Source: Haemonchus contortus (lineage: Eukaryota > Nematoda > Chromadorea > Rhabditida > Trichostrongylidae). From it: a DNA stretch of 64,000 bases. Numbering within the stretch: position 1 is the stretch's first letter; each line of letters starts with the position of its first letter. A model generated the notes under the pieces. It worked only from the letters and a program-made list of their open reading frames with translations, was not told the DNA's origin and searched no databases. The translations under genes were made by a program, and so were the position numbers. Positions 51,881 through 64,000 of this stretch are shown here, one piece after another. The stretch covers positions 25,071,681 to 25,135,680 of the forward strand of contig LS997562.1 in the NCBI GenBank assembly GCA_000469685.2, written 5' to 3'.

Positions 51881-52677
51881 AGGTGCTCCCTAAAGTAATA
51901 TCGAATTTCTGTACAATCGAACGACCAAACAAACAGTTAGACGCAAGCGCTTCCCACATGATGATGAGCTGTCGTACAGATTTCGCCCAAGCAAATTTGG
52001 AAAAACTTCATCTGGCTACTGAAGTATCATGAAGTGGATAGTTTTTTAGAGTGCGTAAGCGAAATTCACATTGAAAATTAGAAAATTCGATAAGATTGGA
52101 TTTCTAGTGATTTCGATGGGTTTCCAATTATGGTTCTACGGAAAATTACGCGTCTATTCTCGAGAACAGATTAAATGCAAAGGTACTTCCGGTAAATATT
52201 CTCTGTGAGCAAGAAGGGTTTTTTTGCCCACGAAGCCTAACCTCTCTCCCCCCTCAGTTGGCTGCGAACCGATAGTTGAGTCGTCCATAGTATTCCATAG
52301 TATAAGTATTCAGCACGACAGTAAATAGCCAGGAGAACGTTTGATGTATAAGAGTTAGGCGATATTCCACATTTTGAACCGCCTTGTGGGTATTGATCTC
52401 TTAACATTAATAGTTGATCGTAGAATTGTTTACATTCTAAGCTTCTCTAGATCGTAGGGGTTTGATTGTCCTGCGTCGTGGGAGGCGAGTTCTGATTTTT
52501 AGTCTGTGACGTCATATGAAGAGCATCGAATAAGTTCCCAGTTTCATAGCTGTTTTCTCACTGCGCTCATTTGATCTCCACGCTCTTGATCGTGCCTACG
52601 TGACTTTTGCGAGGACACACAAACGGACACACAAAGTTAGCGCTTTATATATATAGAGGATATGCACTCTATATACA

Positions 52678-55600
52678 CTAAGGATGCTCTGAAGCTTCAT
52701 AGGCGCATAAGGCAGAAATCATTTTTTCAATGAAGAAGAGTTCAAAATACTGACAGGACAGATATTGATGAAACTTACAACCATCGTTCAACAGTGCAGT
52801 TATCACTTTGTGACCTAAAAGCTTATCCACATGAGCAGGCTTCTAGGTATAGGTTGTATTGAAGTTCAACCTACCTTGTTCAGCGAGGAATTGATCCCAC
52901 ATTGTGTCCACCACTTCGGTACAGATCAGCACTCCCGAATGAATGGTGATCATTCGCAGCACGAACACGCCGTCCATCTTCACGAAATCTCGAACGAACT
53001 ATAAACGTGGCAAGCATTAAGGAAGAAAAGTCGCAACAACAGCTTGTTAAGTGCAGGATATTCACCCTCACAGTCAGAGCCATTACATGGACCCGTGCAT
53101 AGGCAAACATTTTAGGGTGAAACTTTGAAGAGACTAGAGCTCCGACCAGGATCGAATACTTCTCCTTAGCTTCAGCAATCATCTAATAACATTAGTATGG
53201 TAGACTACGATGAAAATGAACAAGATATGAAAATCTCATTTCTACTCAACAAGCTCCCTAGAGAACGTTATCGATTTGAGGAGGACCATACAATGGGTTT
53301 GGAAAGCGCGTCTTCCATTCAATCACTGAACTAACTCGGAGAATTCTCAAATTCCCATGAAAATGTATGAGGAAACTAGGTAAGATGATGGAGAGACTTG
53401 AGAAAGGTTGAGATACATACCTTATATTGGCTACATAACTTTTTATTCTTTAATCTAAAGTAATTTCTGCTCTATTTTGAGACCAAAAGTGAGGCATACA
53501 ATCAACATGTGACAGCCAGTCCGTCTTTGTTGGAGGAAATTTTGTAATAACCTTCAGGCTTGGTAAGAAAATGTGCAGCTGTCCCACTACCTCATCCAGT
53601 TCGGACCGGTGAAATTGCGCCGTTTGAAAACTCACATCAGCAAGTTCTAATCGCCGTGCTATAAACCTGTCAAGAATATTCTCCAATTAGTTTAAATACT
53701 AATCTTCAAATGATATTTTACAAGATTGCCATATTTCTGCGATGGAGGGCCTTTGTAAACTCACTTTTTACGTTGATCGAATGGTAATGACGAAAAGATC
53801 CATGACATTATGCTCCCAAAGGAGATCACGGCCAATAAAGTGTACCAGAGCCAGAGAAGAAGAAATATCTGGAATACAGAGGGTTTTGAGCACAAGTTGT
53901 TGTCGTAAAAAAGATGATTTCATCTGAGGTCTTTTTTAATGATATTTTGATAACTTGGCTACTACCACCAATGCGCTGGGATCGGGCTTGGCAATTACTC
54001 GAAAACCTATTTTCAATATCGGCTATTGAAAAGGCAAAAAAGACCGCCTGATGTTTTAGTACATATGTAGTTTCCCAAAACTCGTTAAGTAGACTCAGTG
54101 CGCACTCAAATGCCATTTCAATTACCAATGGAGCGCATTCATGGCATATCCCTTAGAAGGAATACATAGATCAACGGTATTCATCCGTCTCAAATTGTTT
54201 GTGGATAGCTTTTCACTGTCATGTTCGACTTTCGGTTGTTCCGGAGGGGGTGGCGCAAGTATGTATGCTTGTCAAACAACAAGGAACGGACTGGTACAGA
54301 TCTAGTCGAGTAACTTTCCTGTGGTTTTTGTTAGAGGGTTGAATGCGCGATTACACTCAGTATAGATCAGAAGCGCGCTCATCTTTGCTTCGACAGAAAT
54401 GAGGATGTGAACCCTAACGATCAGCCTTTTGAATTGACATTTTGTAGAGATCCTCACTATTTGCTTCATACTTGTGGGCTCTCGATTGTGCTGTCCACAT
54501 TGTTTGCACTTAACGAATAGAGCAAAAAAAAAAAAAGATTATTGCCATGTTGAGGACAATTCTTTTCGTTTCCATACAACAAGCTTACCAAAACAGGGGA
54601 ATGAAGTTTGGACATGGGTTCTTCAGGTTAAAAACTAGAAATGGAAACATTTTTTCAAAAAGTATGGGAAACACAGTGGTTGGGGCCAGTTTCTGATGGA
54701 CATTCGTGAAGAAGTAAGAACGGTCGAATACCAGGAATCGCTTGAAGTGCCATTTCGACGTCTGACATCCCGGTTCAACCGTTTGATTAGGGCGCTGACA
54801 TTCAAATAACACACCGCACTTGCGAAGAGTTCTCATCCTTTGAATGGAATCGAACCTTCGCAGAGAAGTTCTTGAATTTGCACGACTCACCCTCAGCGAG
54901 TGGGCGCACAGAGTCTTTTACGAAACATCAAAGATGTATCAAAAAGTTACCTTTTCAGTGAAAATATTAATCACCAGGACACATTGTACGGTATGACGTT
55001 GGACATGTCCGAGGATACGTATCTCCATATCACAATAAGTGACCACGGGGAAATTCGGCGATTCTGTCCAACCTGAAGTGCAAATGCATTAAGCAGAAAG
55101 GTCACTTCATAATGTACAGTTTTTGAGCCATGAGTCTTATGTGTTGCTGCGTTTTGCTGCTACCTTTTCCAGTGATCAGATCCCATACTATGCCATATCC
55201 ATAGAAGCCTTTGAGAATTTGTTTCCAGAAAGCGGCTCAACAGGAACATCTACAACAATCATGATATCAACAATAGCTGGGGAGCGAGTATCAAGGCTTC
55301 AATAACGACTCTGATGCCATCGTTTTGTGAGGCTCAACCATCAGATTTAAAGGCACCGTTCACGATAAATTTAGGGTACCTTTTTTTGACGGGAATTCAT
55401 AGTACTACTTCAGAATAAAGCGATAACAACGATAAAAGCGCAAAAAACGATGAACAAAAAGAAATAGAAAGGGTCAAAAAAGAGCTGGAAAGGGGGGTTG
55501 GACGAGTTTCACATTGGAAAAACGGCGGTTAAAGGAGTGTTCGGGCGAGTGCACGAAGGCGACGCAATGTCTGCAATAGCAGACAACACACCCAAGCAGA

Positions 55601-58600
55601 CACATCGCTCCAATGCGAATGTGGTGAAGGACAATTAGAACTCGTAGTCAGCCTAGCGAGGGCGGAGGCCTCTCGTCCCCCATTGTTCCTGCCCTTATTG
55701 TGCCCTATCCAGACCGTTTTCCGACCTCATTCCTGCACAAATGGTATCAGAGGGGGCGTCGAATTCAAACCATGTGCAGATCTCCGAAACAATTTTTTTT
55801 TCGTGAACAGTGCCTTTAAATAAACCTAAATAAAGTCAACGAATTAATCACCATCTTAATTTAAAAAAGTTGAGTAGATGAAGCATTTTGTATTGTAACC
55901 CTTGCCTTCTATGATCTATTTGAATGAAAATTTTTCAGTACTTTGGATGTTTATTTTAGTAATCGATTAAATGCATGTGCCAAGTTGCAGGTTATACAAG
56001 ATGCTCAGATGTACAAGGTTCGGCTTGCTGGTTCGACTTGCAGCCTTCTTCTTTCTCTTTTTCTTCCCTCTAGGGTTAATCCTAGGATATTTGCTTCCAG
56101 TAAGCTTTGAATTCAATTGACCGTCTTATAAAATCTGAGTGTTTTTCGCCACTACGGTGCAGTTCTCTCTCAGTTGAATAGGAGCTGTCTGCATGATCCT
56201 CCTGTGGTATCTGTAGTGGACCCGATAAAATCGCGTCCATTCGTAGGACAAGCTTCTCGTACCATGCGCCCAGCACCGAGCTCTATGCCTTTGCTACGGC
56301 AGGCTTGGAAACTTCATTACTCAACTATAAGGCTGTTTGAGATCGCCCTTCTCACAACTCACTGGGTTCATTGTGCCAGAGCTACGCTGTCATTTCTCCT
56401 GTGACTCACCTCCATTATCTGCTAGAATTTTCTTTACACCTTAGATGACCTCAGTGCTTCCTATGTCAGTTGGATCGGTCCTTGGGGCTGTGGGCGACTC
56501 GCTTCGCAAAATTTTTCATCTTGGCATGGTGCAGCTCCACCTTTGGATTCCCTGCATAGTTCTAGCCTTTTCTTTTTTAAGGTCTACTGCTATATCTGAC
56601 AGGAGAATCCTATGCTAAAGACTCAGATTTCCGCTAGGCGGTACTTTTACTTCTTTGCAATTTGAGGGAACCCCTTCGTAGAAGCAAAAGGTCTACATAT
56701 TTCCGTTTGTCTTCCTCCAATGCAGTAGAATGATTATCTTCTGAGTCACCCTTTTCGAGAGCAAGATTTGGAAAGCTGTTAGACCACGGGCTGTCGCCAG
56801 ACTAAGAGCTCTCTCCTGGTTTTAGCTACCATTTTTCTTCCTATATGAACCCTTTCCGTTCAGTTTCGAAGTGGCCGTTTAGAACAACCGCTATTTTGGA
56901 ATAGTTTCCTTGCGGAACTGATAGCTTCCTCAAGGCTCAGATAGAACTCAAACCTTCTTCTACAAGAGGTAGCCAGCTGTACACGGATGGTGATGGTCGA
57001 GTACCTCTCCTTTGTGTCTATCGGGTTTCCAAGTTAGCGATCCACGTTAAGATCCCAAGTGTAACCAACCCAGAACAGGAAAGTGGTTGTCTTCGACACT
57101 TCTGTTAGATTCACTACTTCTTTGTCTCCGCAAGAAACGAACCACTGGTCTTTTTGGGTGCAGATATGAACCTACACTCTTAATCACAGATCTATTCGTG
57201 CCCATTTTGCTGTCGACAGCATGAGGAATACGAGCGACAGGTTGAAAATTTTCATCGTAGTGCTAAGAAAGCAAGGCATTCCGTGAGCTCCTTATTACTT
57301 AATATGACCGACTAACGTGGGAACTTGCAGAGAATCAATTGAGGCAAATTCGGAAGGGAGGAGAGCAGCTGTTTGGTCAAGGCATGGAACAGCATACGGA
57401 CCACCAACCGAAACTTTGAGACTTACAAGTCTAAACCGAATTACCTTGAACATTCTGACGGAACAGTCACTGCAAAGGAAATGAAAAAGGTTATTTTTGC
57501 CGACGAATTTAATACACTCTGATAGATTTATGCCAAAACATCTGAAGAGCCTGTCGCTAGTTATCGTCAAAACCCTAGTCGACTCTTCATGCGAAGCCAG
57601 TCTGAATTCAAGACACCCAACAAACAGGAAAGCGGTAAAGCTGTACTGCTACTTAAGCTCTATAGAATGTTGACAAGTGTCGATCCCTGCTGTATTCGCA
57701 AACTCCTTAGACAGGCCATCCCGAAGAGAACTTTAGGAACCGTCGGTGAAGGATGACCATGCAAGCAAGCAGGGTTCTCCAGAAGATTCAGTACAGCACG
57801 GCTGACCGAATCTTCAGAGCCAAGAGTCAATGAAGGGTTGTGAGACTTCAAGGTCTCTCATTATGTGAGAGAGAAGCGAGCATGGAAAGTCTTAGCGACC
57901 AAGATGTTCGTGCTCGTTATGTCCAAGTAGTTGATGAACTGAACATGAGTCTTCAGAATAAGCCCAACCCAAGGCAATTCAAGATAACTTCAATGTGGTT
58001 CCAGCAATATAGCAGAAGTAAACTTCAACTTTCAGAAGTTTCAGCCTACCGTATCAGGCTTTCAGGCTTGATGGATCTTTGACAAACAGCAATTTCTAGA
58101 GGTTTACCTGCACGAGCACGTTGATTAGAAAGAGCAGTTTGATTCCAAGATAGAGGAAAGTGAGGTAGGCCTCGTAAAAGCGAAGATTGAGGAACTTCAG
58201 AATCCTAAAAACAATATTTAGGCACGAAGCATCATGGCACCACTTGAGGTTAACTGAGGTGCTTATTTAAAAAAGCGTCAAAATCAAAATCAAATTCACT
58301 TAGTGGGCAAAAATTCTTGGGTTTTTGGGTGAGGTGCGAGATGCTGTGCCCTATAGGCATACCCCTCTCAGAACCCGTAGCAATCAGAGCGCGCAGTATG
58401 AGGGTAAGATTTGATTGGTTGTAAGGATTAATTATGGTCATTGCTGTGTGGCCAGTGCGCGCCTGCGGCCGTAGGAATTCGGGCACAAGGTCCTCCCCTC
58501 CTTCAATGGTTCCGTGTCGGATGCCCTGCTTGATGTTATTAGCTCTTTGGCACCTAAGGTAGTACACAAGATATCAGTATAACTTACTGAGTCGCTGAAG

Positions 58601-61600
58601 GTAATACACCAGATATTATTATAACCTACTGAAACACTGAGAACTGCCCCACTCGGTGCTCTCCAACCACACGACTCATTGAGTAGTGAAACGGGACAAA
58701 AGCATAGTATTTAAAGACATCTGCCATAGTTAGTCGGGAAAGAAGAGTGTGCTTTGATTGCACTTTGTTGTGTCCCGTGTACTTCACAAACTATGGGAAA
58801 GGGCTGCTCATGAGACGCAAAAACATCTTCGCGCTCTTCATTTCTGGAACTGGACAAGTTAACGTAGAGTTTTCTCGTTTCGACTGAATTATCAGTAGAT
58901 TTCGGTAACAATCAGAAATAGATCGAATGTAAGAACATCACCGCACTTATGATGGTATGGATGGGTGGAGCCAAAACGAAATCGATGATTGAAGACTGAT
59001 GATAAGTGCATTGCTAGACCATTGATATTGGCACGACGAGCAGCTGTAAAATTCAGGAAATTCAGAAAAAAAACAAGTGGAGGGTTCTCGACTAAAAGAT
59101 TATTTTCAAGTACTGTCTTTGATATTTGAACTGCCATTGGACTGCAGATGTCATCGCTGCTACGTCCTTAGTACAAGTAAAATTTCTGGCCTACCTGGTT
59201 GAACGTTTGACTTGTCGTTGGCGAAACCCATGATATCCTTCAGTCGTATACCTTAATATACTATACGAACAATTAATTGAGAAAGCAGGAATTCTGGACT
59301 TTTCAGTTCTGGTATTGGCTATAGCGAGCTCATGACTCATCATTTAACAGGGATAATCTTTGAGATACGAGTGAAAACAATGAATTGTTCTGTACCCGAT
59401 TTGTCGTAGAGAAGCCTCCATAGAAGACATGGTGAGTAGAACATAAACGCAACAATGACCAAAAAGAAAGGGACCCACTGATAGTATGATACCTGAAACA
59501 AGTCACTAGTAGCCTTTGCACATCTCTCCTCGAATAGATTTGGGAATGTAGGCACATAAAGTAGCGCTCAAAAGTTTTCGGCCAAAAGCTCCTCTAGTCG
59601 CACTTTTCGGTCATAACCCCTTTCCCACTGGAGTAATTTTATTCTGCATTTGATGACTTGAACATGAAGATTTAGGAGCAGACATTTTTACTACCTTACA
59701 ACTTAGATAAGTCTTTCCTTAGAACTATGTATATATCCAGCTTGTCACTCTAATTATTTATTCTCCCAACAGAAGAATTTTCTTGATCTTTAATCAATCA
59801 GACCTGAGTTTCAGAAACAGAGTCACTTCCACGTTACAGATGAGCAAGCTCAGTTTTTCCTTATTACAAGCTGAACAATGATCATGTCTACAGATTTTTA
59901 GAAAATATAATGTGAGAATTCTCGCCAAATTCAAACTGAACGAACCATAGTCTTGCCTCTCTCCTGTACTTCAGGTAGATTGACGTCTTCGAATGGTGCG
60001 AAATACGTATTACGCGCCCAACAGTACATTTCTGCAATATATTTTGTTTCTAACATAGGGGGCACGAAAAGGGCTTGTGAGGGACACGTAACATCATCAT
60101 TAATCAAGCCTCAGATCTAAATTGGGCTGGGAGAGCGGGTTCAATTATCAGCCAAACTTGAAAACTTACCATGGTCAGCGACTTTGAGCAGACTACAAAA
60201 ATCACTCGTATAACAGGAAAGACCAAATTCAGCACAAAAGGTGCCTATGCGGGGACTCAAGGCTCCTTGCAAAATGATGAAGTGAAGCGGATCAAGAAAC
60301 ATCTAATAAATTCACTCTCAATTCCCTGATCAATTCACGAACTGCAGAATTTACCTTCCACTTCAATACTTAGCTATATTGAGGCATATGGTCACACGAT
60401 ACAGTTTACACTCGAGGTGTAAGCTGTATCGAGGTTACCATATAGCTCAATCTAGCAAAGCGGCGGTGAAAAAGAGGAGCAAAGGTATGCTGCTTGGTCG
60501 TGCAACGCAGAAACTCATGCGATACCTTCGAGCTTGCACACTTTTTAATAAAGGCGACTTGAAGGATGGGGGTTTGCCGTTTAGTTAAACTAAGAGAGCG
60601 TAACTCATAATCAACAGTAAAATGCTCCTGTAGCTGACCGTCAGATCACTGGCTATTATATTTGCTCGTCATGGTCAGCCGTTATGGTCTTGTTCACAAA
60701 AAACCGGTACTTCCCACTTCATTCATTGTAATCTCGTTCTTCATCTCGCTTTAGTAGAACTTCTTCTCACTCTTCTGCTCTCCCAGATACAACCCTACCT
60801 TATGACACTGGATCTTTCTACCTTGATTGTTCTGTGTTATGTGTGTGCTCCATGCTGTCCTTCTCGCTCATAGAAGGCTCATCAAGGAGCACAGTGCTAT
60901 TTGCGAGTTAAGGAAGCTCATTAATTTATCGGCATCAGCTATTGAAAATGCTTTCGGATGATGTATTGGCAGACAAACCTGTATAGTCTTCCCAAACTGC
61001 TCTTGTATTCAGCTGGTAACCAACATTCAATCGGTCGGCCACCAAACATCTTCAAACTGATGAGCACCTAGAACAAAGTTTCCCAAACCAATGACAGAAA
61101 CAGAATTTGGTATGAGCGTCAGCAAGTAGGATACTGTAATTACAACCTATAAGCTGCTCTATAGCGCAAACTGCTCAAAAGAAGCGAACACAATAATTAG
61201 TTTTTCGGATTGAGACGAAGGGGGAGCAAATAGTGGAAGCCATAGTTTTGTACCGCCAACTATTTCTCCATTTTATTTTTTTTTGCTTTTTGTTTGGTCT
61301 TTTTCTGACTTCGACACATTACATGCCACCTTACTCTATTTTGAATAATGGTGCAAAAATTTATTCAATATATTACCTAAAGTCTGAGAACTAGCTGTAA
61401 AAATTGAATTCGATTTCAGATTCAGCGCCTTGTTTACTCACAAAAATCTTCGAACGAAAGTGAACTTGGAAGTAGGAAAAGGACAAATTTGTGCAAGATG
61501 AGAACTGTGAGATGGATTAGGAAGAGTCATCGCACCCAGACTTCCACAGTGACTTGTTTTTCATGTCACACCAAGAATTCCTAAAAGCTCCATACGCGGC

Positions 61601-63107
61601 GCGGTTAATTCTGCTCAGCTCCCAAGCTGGCTCACTCACATGATGAAAGGCCTACCTCGGAAGCTGAGCAGAAGGAGCTGTGCCGCCTGGGGAGCATTTG
61701 AAGGCACATTTCACGATGAAAATGGTTTCTGAGTTCTTCCACAATATGCATGGTTACTGATGTGAAACTCCCAGCATCTTTTAGATGGAGGAGGCTCATT
61801 CAGTGCCCTTGCGATCATTGTCGTGCGAGGGGTGGGAGGGCATTATAAAATTCCTCAGGATTTCATAATAACCGTATACGAGGCTATTTAACGATATAGG
61901 AAAGAAGATCGAATTAGTGGCAATCCAGGAAAGGTAGAAAGGTCAATGTTTCTAAAGAAAGAACTATTAAAATGGTACTCGGAACTAAGTCAAAATGGAT
62001 TCTGGGTGACCCATCAGAAGGAAGTCAACGGGCACGGCTTCTTGGAGTTATCGCGATGGAAGAACGTCTTCATTGCTATTTCTATCGTATGCAGAAAATT
62101 CGCCTCAATTTCGATCTGAACATACACTGCAGGACCAAAAATTGCAGAAAGTCGCAGACCCACTCGAGGGATGGCACGCAACCCTTAATCGTTTTCTCTG
62201 GCCAAAAAATTTTTTACGATAAAACCATCCCCCAACAATAAGAAAGGGTTCGCGTTCTAGAAAGAAACATCTAGCGTGCAATCCTCACAGAAGGGTTGCT
62301 TTAAGAACAACGAGACACTCGTGGTTTCTTCGGTGCCGGCGTGAAAATTGACCAAGACCAGCTGCTCAAAGAGTTTACTGATGGAGGTAATAAAACACTG
62401 ATCCGACTACGTTTCCTGAAACATCTCGTAGTCCTTCCAGCAGGACGCTACTCTAGCCCACAGAGCTAAGCTTGCCCGCGACTGGTGCCGACGACAGCTG
62501 CCCGACTTCATTGGTGAAGAGGAATGGTCATCCTAGTTTTCAGAACTTGATTCACTTGACTCCCCCGTATGATCCCTGATTAGAAGAGGACCTGTCGAGT
62601 TTTTGCAGTCCCAGTTTGGAGTCCTAGAAAGCAGGACTGAAGAACCGCTGGGGAGAAATGGAGAAGGATACCTGCGCGTCACATGCGATCAGGTCGAAGC
62701 AAACTTTGGGCCTCTACCCGCGTATTATGGAGGGTATTTTCGAAATGTGATTGTAGCGTGTTGTAGCAAATGGTGTTAGCTAGCGTGCAGAGAAATTCCA
62801 TCGTCTTTCACAGCTGAGAAACTTCAAATATATTGCTATGAGTTGACGCAAATAATTTTGGAACACCGTGTACTTCACATCACACATATATGTATGTCAT
62901 ACACCCGCTTCCAATACTTTTTGCTAAATGGGGAAAAACCTTTTTGTGAACATTTTTGTGATTTTCCTTTTACCAAAATGGAGTTGTCCTTACCGCTGTC
63001 AGAAGAAGAAAGGTGGTAGTGTAGTAGTAGTGCAGGCGATCGAAGATATCATCATCAGCTTGCGGTTGAAGAAACGACAATGTGCCAACGATTTCCGCAA
63101 ACACCAT
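52678..63107 (-). CDS. Innexin gap-junction protein (12 exons plus a tentative last exon)
   Basis: Exons, 5' to 3' on the minus strand: 63107-62994, 61067-60979, 60031-59946, 59492-59396, 59251-59195, 59043-58947, 58204-58108, 55249-55164, 55072-54951, 53868-53765, 53666-53591, 52998-52875, and tentatively 52814-52678; about 427 codons, a normal innexin length. Innexins are four-pass proteins that form gap-junction channels and hemichannels in invertebrates. Visible parts: [14 protein letters not shown] and [13 protein letters not shown] at the N-terminus; TM1; extracellular-loop cysteines in IECW (about 53) and MYCW (about 71); the family signature YYQWVPF (about 99-105) opening TM2; [16 protein letters not shown]; a third hydrophobic segment in [20 protein letters not shown]; second-loop cysteines in TYCD and VQCV (about 253, 271); TM4 [18 protein letters not shown]; and a DGVFVLRMI tail. 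Single extra bases break exon 2 (AAA at 60994-60996 on plus) and exon 8 (TTT at 55210-55212). The last exon is uncertain, since it contains an internal GTAAGT. It resembles C. elegans INX-12/INX-13 from memory; the orthologue is not certain. Confidence 0.9.
55348..55818. mobile_element. MITE, AAGGCACAGTTCACGAT family, copy 3
   Basis: The left end is TAAAGGCACCGTTCACGATA; the right end, in reverse, is TAAAGGCACTGTTCACGAAA. It is about 471 bp, in innexin intron 7 (between exons 7 and 8), with TTTAA-like sequence just outside both ends. Its interior has no coding sense. Confidence 0.75.
55819..58107. other. Innexin intron 7, remainder: nothing recognised
   Basis: About 2.3 kb without recognisable exon or transposon. 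Exons 7 and 8 join in phase across it, so no further exon is needed. Confidence 0.5.
58557..58640. repeat. Two tandem 42-bp units
   Basis: AGGTAGTACACAAGATATCA... and AGGTAATACACCAGATATTA... are adjacent 42-base units, about four fifths identical, ending TCGCTGA and AACACTGA. They border a sequence (about 58250-58556) that may be part of an unidentified repeat. Confidence 0.65.
60032..60978. other. Innexin intron 2: nothing recognised
   Basis: No exon or element was recognised. Exons 2 and 3 join in phase. A short inverted repeat occurs around 60385-60446 (CATATGGTCACACGATACAG against CTGTATCGAGGTTACCATAT). Confidence 0.45.
61880..62866 (+). pseudogene. Decayed IS630/Tc1-superfamily transposase in innexin intron 1
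   Basis: Plus-strand fragments in mixed frames follow the order of an IS630/Tc1-type transposase. They run from [16 protein letters not shown] at about 61950, through [11 protein letters not shown] at about 62200 (a decayed D-E-K motif), to [16 protein letters not shown] at about 62475-62525 and [10 protein letters not shown] after it. The right end reads, in reverse, GGTGTTCCAAAATTATTTGC, like a terminal repeat. No left partner was found. It lies within the first intron of the innexin, in the opposite direction. Confidence 0.55.
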
Positions 63108-64000
63108 TCTGAATCAATACACAAATGATTCCTTTTACATTTTCAAGTGGCCTATTTATGAGTAAACGAGAAATAAAGTGAAGGTCCCTGCGCAAATGTG
63201 AAACCATTTTTACAGTATCAAAAAAAAAATAATAGAAAAAATTGTGTTCGTCAGTAAAAGAGGCCTGACGAAAATTGGTAAATTTTTTTGAAAAAAAATT
63301 CCTCGACTGAAGAAGTTATGAAGTGCATATCCAATCTTTCAACTCCGGCACCGAGCATCTTCATTCGGAGGTCTCTTGTCTCTTTGGGAAATCCGTATGG
63401 GATCCTACGCGGTTTTGATCGTGGAAGATGGGCATTGTAGAGACCCCGCTAAAAATTTGCAGCCTTTATAAATGGACTCGCAGAAGAAGGTGTTCCTGTC
63501 AAGTCGGTCCTTGAAGATAGCGCTCATGCTGTGATTCACAAACATACGTATACGCATACACACATACATACTCATATGCATGCATATATACACATGTATA
63601 TATGTATATGTATTACACATACGCATACATGCACATGCACACACATTAAAGAGGAAAACACTTGACCTTAATCGATCCCGTTTTGGAATGTGCCCACTAA
63701 TAAACTTCCATTCGGAATCAATGTTGCTGTTTGAATGCGTATGTAGCAGACCACCCAGGCGAGTCCGCTCCCAATAAGCCGGTATCCCACGCTACACATA
63801 TAACCGTATGTTGCGAATCATTCATTGGTAAAATTCCCACTATTTCATTCAAATTCATCTCAACCTGGCAGTTTTATACTATTAATTGCACATTAAATAG
63901 TCTTTCCCTGTTAAGACTTTTCGAAAAATAATAGCGCTTACTGATTGCCGTTGCTTGTACTCAGTCAAATCCGGTTCAATGTTGGCTCGTTATTGTCAGA
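63108..64000. other. Upstream region of the innexin gene
   Basis: It should contain the innexin promoter, reading leftward. The only clear structure is the alternating tract at 63537-63648 (annotated separately). No core promoter was identified. Confidence 0.4.
63537..63648. repeat. Alternating purine-pyrimidine tract (CA/TA/TG-rich), about 110 bp
   Basis: The stretch is almost entirely alternating pyrimidine-purine, made of CATA, CGTA, CACA, TATA and ATGC steps. It includes the self-complementary CATATGCATGCATATA. Such sequences can adopt Z-DNA or cruciform structures in vitro. It lies about 430-540 bases upstream of the innexin start. The ORFs read through it are low-complexity artefacts. 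Confidence 0.8.

Larger units (their letters stand above)
50716..52677. other. Region between convergent nAChR and innexin genes
   Basis: The TM4 exon of the receptor is expected here but was not found. Noted structures are a near-direct repeat with ACGCCGGGC at about 50886 and 50928 and a GCCCGGC..GCCGGGC palindrome, a possible dead innexin exon, a hairpin and a 134-bp tandem duplication (annotated separately). A (AC)-rich stretch GGACACACAAACGGACACAC at about 52613 is followed by TATATATATAGAG, which looks like the end of an unknown repeat. Confidence 0.45.

Noticed and set aside
58250..58567. A 105-codon minus-strand ORF in the innexin intron
   Set aside because: It lies between two in-phase innexin exons and next to tandem repeats, with no known domain; probably repeat-derived.
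63405..63777. ORFs on both strands through the alternating tract
   Set aside because: Their translations are low-complexity Met/Cys/Tyr/His strings produced by the microsatellite.

Overview
The window looks like nuclear DNA of a nematode, most plausibly a repeat-rich parasitic clade V (strongylid-like) worm. The evidence is three spliced genes with nematode-style introns (TTTCAG-type acceptors, mostly GT..AG), whose products I recognise as an RNA-binding zinc-finger protein (ZFR), a nicotinic acetylcholine receptor alpha subunit and an innexin. Around them is a dense load of Tc1/mariner, RTE, LTR and foldback elements. The species assignment is inference; no search was run.

Layout. 1-6.9 kb: LTR-retrotransposon debris, namely a partial BEL/Pao-type Gag-protease ORF on the minus strand and a broken gypsy-like Gag followed directly by an envelope-like fragment with no pol between. 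7.0-9.4 kb: a foldback, a dispersed repeat and one mariner inserted inside another. 10.4-40.2 kb, plus strand: the ZFR/zfr-1 gene in 23 exons. Its introns carry most of the window's transposons: a mariner remnant split by a piggyBac-type MITE, a 1.1 kb foldback with tRNA-like sequence, a full-length mariner, an RTE element with a 14-bp target duplication, a Tc3-like element and several MITEs. 40.2-44.2 kb: intergenic, with an old RTE copy. 44.2-50.7 kb, plus strand: the nAChR alpha subunit in 14 recognised exons. I could not find its TM4 exon. 50.7-52.7 kb: repeats and a possible dead innexin exon. 52.7-63.1 kb, minus strand: an innexin in 12 recognised exons plus a tentative last exon. The receptor and the innexin are convergent. 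63.1-64 kb: innexin upstream region with a long alternating purine-pyrimidine tract.

The three host genes are not an operon. They act separately: ZFR is a nuclear RNA-binding protein, the nAChR is a synaptic cation channel and the innexin forms gap junctions. Each gene reads well across many exons, but each contains one or more single-base length changes, mostly in short homopolymers, that break the frame. Because all three show this while splice sites and exon phases are otherwise intact, assembly or sequencing error is the simplest explanation, with real pseudogenisation as the alternative. I found no CRISPR array, rRNA or canonical tRNA gene, and no convincing new biological system. The most unusual structures are the nested transposons and the tRNA-like foldback.
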